This document shows positions 37,892 through 42,068 of a stretch of 42,068 bases of DNA, in pieces. Both the position numbers and the translations under genes were made by a program. Each line of letters begins with the position of its first letter. Within the stretch, counting starts at the first letter, position 1. The notes under the pieces were generated by a model, which ran no database searches, had not been told where the DNA came from, and saw only the letters and a list, made by a program, of their open reading frames with translations. This DNA is from an uncultured Clostridia bacterium (lineage in GTDB: Bacteria; Bacillota; Clostridia; TANB77; CAG-508). The stretch spans positions 1 to 42,068 of the forward strand of contig CANRBI010000006.1 of the NCBI GenBank assembly GCA_947628775.1, in the 5' to 3' direction.

Positions 37892-39274
37892 TTATTTATT
37901 TAGTTTTTTTATTGTTATGTCTGAGTCTAAACGTATAAAACCTACTGTGTCTTTTGTTGATAGTACTTCTATTAATAGGGCATCATATTTTCTGTTTAAT
38001 ACTTCTAGTTCTCCTCTATGATTGAAATGAGTGCAGCTGAATGATAGTGTGTATTTCCCTGGTGCTATATTTATTTTTTGTTTAAATGATACTTCTACAA
38101 TGTCTCCTTTTTGATAGTTTCCTGTTGCTATTTTTTCAATTAATGTGTTTGTTCCTCCCATTTCTAGGCCTTTGAAGTCTTTTACTGTCATTGTGAATAT
38201 TGGGTCTTTTATGTCTTTGTTAAATACTATTTTTGATTTTAGTACTACTGTTTTGTCATTTTCTAGTACTGAGATATAGTTTCCTTTTTCGTCAAACATT
38301 CCATAGTCTATTACTTCGGCGTCTCCATTTCCATATGTTATTAGGTTTGGGTTTTCGCTGAAGTGTGTTTTCCATAGTTCTCCTGTTTTTTCTATTACTT
38401 GTTTGTAGTTTGGATTTTTTTTCAGAATTTCTGCATCTGTTAGTATTCCTTCTTTGCTTTCTTGTGGTGTAAGGCCTACTATCATTTTTTTGTAGCGTTC
38501 TACTCCTTCTTTTACGTCTCCGTCAAATATTTTTCTTCCTGCATCTATTATTATTGTTCTGGTGCAGTTTCTTAGTATGTCTGTTATGCTGTGTGTTACA
38601 AATAGGATTGTTTTTCCTTTTTTCTTGAATTGTTCAAATTTTTTGAAGCATTTTAGTTGGAAGGCCATGTCTCCTACTGATAGTACTTCGTCTACTATTA
38701 GTATGTCTGGGTCTACATTTATGGCACATGCAAATGCTAGCCTTGCGAACATTCCTGATGAATATGTTTTTACTGGTTGATATAGATGGTCTCCTATGTC
38801 TGCAAATTCTATTATTTCTTGTTCCTTTTCTTTTATTTCTTCATTTGATAGTCCCATTACTTGTCCATGTTGATAGATGTTGTCTATTCCTGTTAGTTCT
38901 GGGTTGAAGGCTGTTCCTAGTTCTAGTAGTGAGCTTACTTTGCCGTTTAGTTCTATTGTTCCTGAGGTTTGTGTTACTACTCCTGTTATCATTTTTAGTA
39001 GTGTTGATTTTCCGGCTCCGTTTTTGCCTAGTACTCCTAGTACTTCTCCTTTTTTTACTTCTAAGTTGAAGTCATTCATGGCACTAAATACTCCGTGTTT
39101 TTGTATCATTGGGAATATTGTTTCTATCATTCTGTCTTTTTTGCGTGCAAACATTTTGTAGTTTTTACATAGGTTTGTTATTTTTACTGCTGTTTGTGTG
39201 CCTATTATTGAGTTTGATTCTTGATTGTTTGTTTCTTGTTCTTTGTTTTTATGTTCTGGTTTCAATGTTTTCAC
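37892..39274 (-). CDS. Polysaccharide ABC transporter ATP-binding protein with Wzt-type C-terminal domain
   Basis: Walker A GKNGAGKSTL, YSSGMFARLAFA signature, LIVDEVLSVGD; C-terminal extension of about 150 aa after ATPase domain. Confidence 0.92.
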   Translation of the reverse strand: MKTLKPEHKNKEQETNNQESNSIIGTQTAVKITNLCKNYKMFARKKDRMIETIFPMIQKHGVFSAMNDFNLEVKKGEVLGVLGKNGAGKSTLLKMITGVVTQTSGTIELNGKVSSLLELGTAFNPELTGIDNIYQHGQVMGLSNEEIKEKEQEIIEFADIGDHLYQPVKTYSSGMFARLAFACAINVDPDILIVDEVLSVGDMAFQLKCFKKFEQFKKKGKTILFVTHSITDILRNCTRTIIIDAGRKIFDGDVKEGVERYKKMIVGLTPQESKEGILTDAEILKKNPNYKQVIEKTGELWKTHFSENPNLITYGNGDAEVIDYGMFDEKGNYISVLENDKTVVLKSKIVFNKDIKDPIFTMTVKDFKGLEMGGTNTLIEKIATGNYQKGDIVEVSFKQKINIAPGKYTLSFSCTHFNHRGELEVLNRKYDALLIEVLSTKDTVGFIRLDSDITIKKLNK

Positions 39275-39288
39275 CCTTTCTTTTTGGC

Positions 39289-40281
39289 TTATCGTTTTTT
39301 TAGTAGTTTGAGTATTGTATATCTGATTTTGAATAATGGTCTTCCGATTATTGGTAGGTTCATTATTATGAAATTTAATATGTAGTATGTAAATGTTTCT
39401 TGTTTGTATAGTTCATGAAATACTTTCCAGTTTTTGAAGTTTATGTTTTTCTTTTTTTGTATGTCTTGAAAGTATGCTAGTGCTTTGTTGTTTAGTTCTT
39501 GAAGTGGTTTTGGGAATTTTTCGTTGTTTTCTACATATGTTTGGAATATTCCTAGTTTTACGTCTATAAATAGTGTTCGTACTTGTTCTAGCTTTTTGAA
39601 GCCGTGTGATATTTTGTTTGTTCCTATTTCGTTGTTGCCGTGTTGTCTGTATAGTATATATGGTTTTTCTATGTATTCTGTTTTACCGTTTAGTGATGTC
39701 ATAAGTCCAATCCAATGATCATGTGCTACATATTTTGATTTGTTTGGTATTGGTAGTATTTGTTCTATTGTGGTGCTTTTGGCAAGTACTGTGCAGCCTG
39801 TTACACAGTTGTATAAGTAGTTTAGTTTGTAGCTTTTTAGGTATTTTTGTATTTTTCTTTTTAGTAGCATGAATTCTGTAAATGATTGGTGTATTGTGTT
39901 TAGGTCTTGGTCTACTATTTGTAGGTCTCCAAATACTAGGTCTGCATCTGTTTGTTTTAGTTTGTTTAGTGATGTTTCTATTTTTTCTGGTAGCCATACG
40001 TCATCTTGGTCTGATAACATATAGTATTTGTTTTTTACTTGTTTTAGTAGGTATTCAAAGTTGCGTATATATCCTAGGTTTTGTTCTTGCAGATGTATTT
40101 CTATTCTTGGGTCTTTGTTTTTGTATGTTTCTAGGATTTCTCTTGTTCCGTCTTTTGAGCAGTCATCTGATATTATTAGTTTTATGTTTTTATATGTTTG
40201 GTTTAATATGCTGTCTATTTGACTTTCTAGGTATTTTTCTCCATTATATGTTGCTAAAAGAACGTCTATTGTTTCTTCCAT
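39289..40281 (-). CDS. Family 2 glycosyltransferase (rhamnosyltransferase-like)
   Basis: IDVLLATYNGEKYLESQIDSILNQTYKNIKLIISDDCSKDGT, SDQDDVWLPEK. Confidence 0.93.
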   Translation of the reverse strand: MEETIDVLLATYNGEKYLESQIDSILNQTYKNIKLIISDDCSKDGTREILETYKNKDPRIEIHLQEQNLGYIRNFEYLLKQVKNKYYMLSDQDDVWLPEKIETSLNKLKQTDADLVFGDLQIVDQDLNTIHQSFTEFMLLKRKIQKYLKSYKLNYLYNCVTGCTVLAKSTTIEQILPIPNKSKYVAHDHWIGLMTSLNGKTEYIEKPYILYRQHGNNEIGTNKISHGFKKLEQVRTLFIDVKLGIFQTYVENNEKFPKPLQELNNKALAYFQDIQKKKNINFKNWKVFHELYKQETFTYYILNFIIMNLPIIGRPLFKIRYTILKLLKKR

Positions 40282-40302
40282 TTTTTTCTCCTTTTTTGGT
40301 TC

Positions 40303-41100
40303 TTATAGTACGTCTGCAAAGTCTTTTTTGTTTTTGGTGAATATGTAATTTCCCCATACAAACATTACTATTGTTACTACCCAGAAGATTATTGTGTATA
40401 TTCCGTGGCCTTGTGTTATTATGTTTCCATTTGAACTCATGAATGCGTCTCTTAGTCCTGTTACTAGGTATGTGAATGGCATGCATTTTATTGCTCTTGT
40501 TATTGTGTGGTGCATTGCTATTTGGCTTAGATTCCATACTACTGGTGTAAACCAGAAGAATAGTTGCATTATTATTCCTAGTAAGTTTGTGAAGTCTGGT
40601 ACTAGTGTTGATAGTGCTGATGTGAATCTTGTGACTGCTAGTAAAAATGCGTATGCTGAAATTATTATATATAGTACTTGTAATACATTTGGTACAAATC
40701 CGTATGCTATACATGTTATTGTTGCTATTATAAATAAAAATAGGGCTACAAATGAGTTGGCTATTAGTGAGATTATTGGGATGATGTCTACTGGGAATAC
40801 TACTTTTTTTACTAAGTAGCTATAGCTTCTGATTGAATTGCTTGCTCCTATTATTCCGTCATTTATACACATCCACATTGCCATTCCTGGCATAAACCAT
40901 ACTACATAGGGTGCTCCATCTGGCCCTGGGGTTACAAATATGTATTGAAATACTATTACATACATTATCATGAATACAAATGGTGATAAGAATCCCCATA
41001 TTGCTCCTAAGCTTGTGTTTGCAAATCTATTTTTGAAGTCGTTTTTTCCTAGTTGCCATGCTATTTTTTTGTTTTTCCATATATTTTTTATAAATTCCAT
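40303..41100 (-). CDS. ABC-2 type polysaccharide export permease (Wzm/TagG-like)
   Basis: GKNDFKNRFANTSLGAIWGFLSPFVFMIMYVIVFQYIF, six TMs, pairs with 37892-39274. Confidence 0.92.
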   Translation of the reverse strand: MEFIKNIWKNKKIAWQLGKNDFKNRFANTSLGAIWGFLSPFVFMIMYVIVFQYIFVTPGPDGAPYVVWFMPGMAMWMCINDGIIGASNSIRSYSYLVKKVVFPVDIIPIISLIANSFVALFLFIIATITCIAYGFVPNVLQVLYIIISAYAFLLAVTRFTSALSTLVPDFTNLLGIIMQLFFWFTPVVWNLSQIAMHHTITRAIKCMPFTYLVTGLRDAFMSSNGNIITQGHGIYTIIFWVVTIVMFVWGNYIFTKNKKDFADVL

Positions 41101-41222
41101 TTTTTATTTTTCACTCCTAATTTTTTGTTTTTATTTTTTTGCCTTTCTTTGCGTTTATATTGTATATTTATTTTTGGGTTTTGTCAAGTAATTTGGGGGG
41201 TATTTCGGTAAGTTTGTATAAT

Positions 41223-41274
41223 AAAAAACTGTTCTTTTTTTCACATGTTTTATGTGAATTAAAAACAGTTTTTT
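41223..41274. terminator. Bidirectional terminator-like hairpin
   Basis: AAAAAACTGTT (41223-41233)/AACAGTTTTTT (41264-41274) with inner TTCACAT/ATGTGAA; downstream of the acidic-protein gene. Confidence 0.7.
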
Positions 41275-41294
41275 GTTGTGTAGGTATATTCTTC

Positions 41295-42068
41295 TTATTT
41301 TTTCTTTTCTTTAAATATTCTTCCAAATATGCTTGCATTTTCTTCTTGCATTCTTTTGCTTTTGGCTTTTGATTTTTCTCGTTTGATGTTTCTTTGAATT
41401 CTTTCTACTTCATTTTCTTCTTCTTCATTATTTTTTTCTTTGCTTCTTTTTCCTTCTTTTTTTGATTTTGCTCTTGTTGCTTTGCCTCTTGTTTGTCTGG
41501 TGTTTTTTCCTGTTTGTTCTTGAGTTTCTGGTTCTTCTTCGTCGTCGTCATCTACTCCGAAATCGTCATAGTCGTCATAATCATCGTAGTATTCTTCATA
41601 TTCATCATCATCTTCTTCGTCATCTTCTTCTGCTTCGTCGTTTTCGTAGTATTCGTCGTCTTCTTCGTTGTCACTGTCAAATATGAAGTCGTTTTCATCG
41701 TCGTCTTCTTCTATTTCGTCTTCATTTTCTTCTTCGTCGTCTGAGTCAAAGAAATATTCGAAATTATCTTCGTTATCTTCTTCTTCGTCTTCATTTTCTG
41801 TGCTTTCATCATATTTTAGCCAATCATCGTCTTCTTCTTTATTAAATGATTTTTCTTGGTTATAATTTTTTGGTTTTTTTGCGAAGATTAGGTCTTCTTC
41901 ATCTTCGTTGTCATATTCGTCTTCGTCGTCTATGTAGTCTTTGCCTTTTGATTTTTCATCATTACTTATGAACCAGTCGTCGTCATCGTCGTCTTCTTCT
42001 ATTTCTTTGGTTATTTTTAGTTTTGGTTTTTGTGGTTTTTCTTCTATTGGTGGTTGTTCTTCTTCTTT
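41295..42068 (-). CDS. Extremely acidic Asp/Glu-rich protein with basic C-terminal tail, truncated at window edge
   Basis: Reverse frame open from the window end to TAA at 41295-41297: ...EIEEDDDDDDWFISNDEKSKGKDYIDDEDEYDNEDEEDL...EEDDDWLKYDES...KRSKEKNNEEEENEVERIQRNIKREKSKAKSKRMQEENASIFGRIFKEKKK. Confidence 0.82.
   Translation of the reverse strand, partial: KEEEQPPIEEKPQKPKLKITKEIEEDDDDDDWFISNDEKSKGKDYIDDEDEYDNEDEEDLIFAKKPKNYNQEKSFNKEEDDDWLKYDESTENEDEEEDNEDNFEYFFDSDDEEENEDEIEEDDDENDFIFDSDNEEDDEYYENDEAEEDDEEDDDEYEEYYDDYDDYDDFGVDDDDEEEPETQEQTGKNTRQTRGKATRAKSKKEGKRSKEKNNEEEENEVERIQRNIKREKSKAKSKRMQEENASIFGRIFKEKKK

Noticed and set aside
1-42068. tRNA, rRNA, transposase or integrase genes
   Set aside because: None recognised in either strand; the accessory patch has no visible mobility gene or clear att repeats.

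Overview
Window from a low-GC, probably Clostridia-like genome with very strong strand skew: the + strand is T/G-rich across the native genes. Left to right: partial pilin-like gene; asnB; a compositionally distinct accessory patch (about 2.66-6.75 kb) with an unknown 139-aa protein, a DUF4143-type ATPase, a peroxiredoxin and an AbiF/Abi_2-like HEPN protein preceded by two tandem hairpins; a minus-strand block pta-ackA-ackA-guaB-GT2; a cadherin-like surface protein; a U32 peptidase; RICIN-repeat surface enzymes (M14 carboxypeptidase, GH73 glucosaminidase); and a 16-kb dTDP-rhamnose/ABC-exported cell-surface polysaccharide locus with Wzm/Wzt-like transporter and a WbdD-like methyltransferase/kinase-like/coiled-coil protein. 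Main discovery candidate: two separate genes (12816-14046 and 34516-35449, both minus) are broken by one extra base, and in both the break lies at an in-frame CGG codon followed by A (NNT CGG A, restored as NNT-C-GGA). By eye I found no other in-frame CGG in the native genes; other CGG trinucleotides fall as NNC|GGN. This suggests an unassigned or stalling CGG codon with tolerated or programmed +1 frameshifting, although assembly error is not excluded. Second candidate: the AbiF-like gene with a promoter-driven RNA of two 41-42 nt hairpin repeats that show compensatory stem changes.
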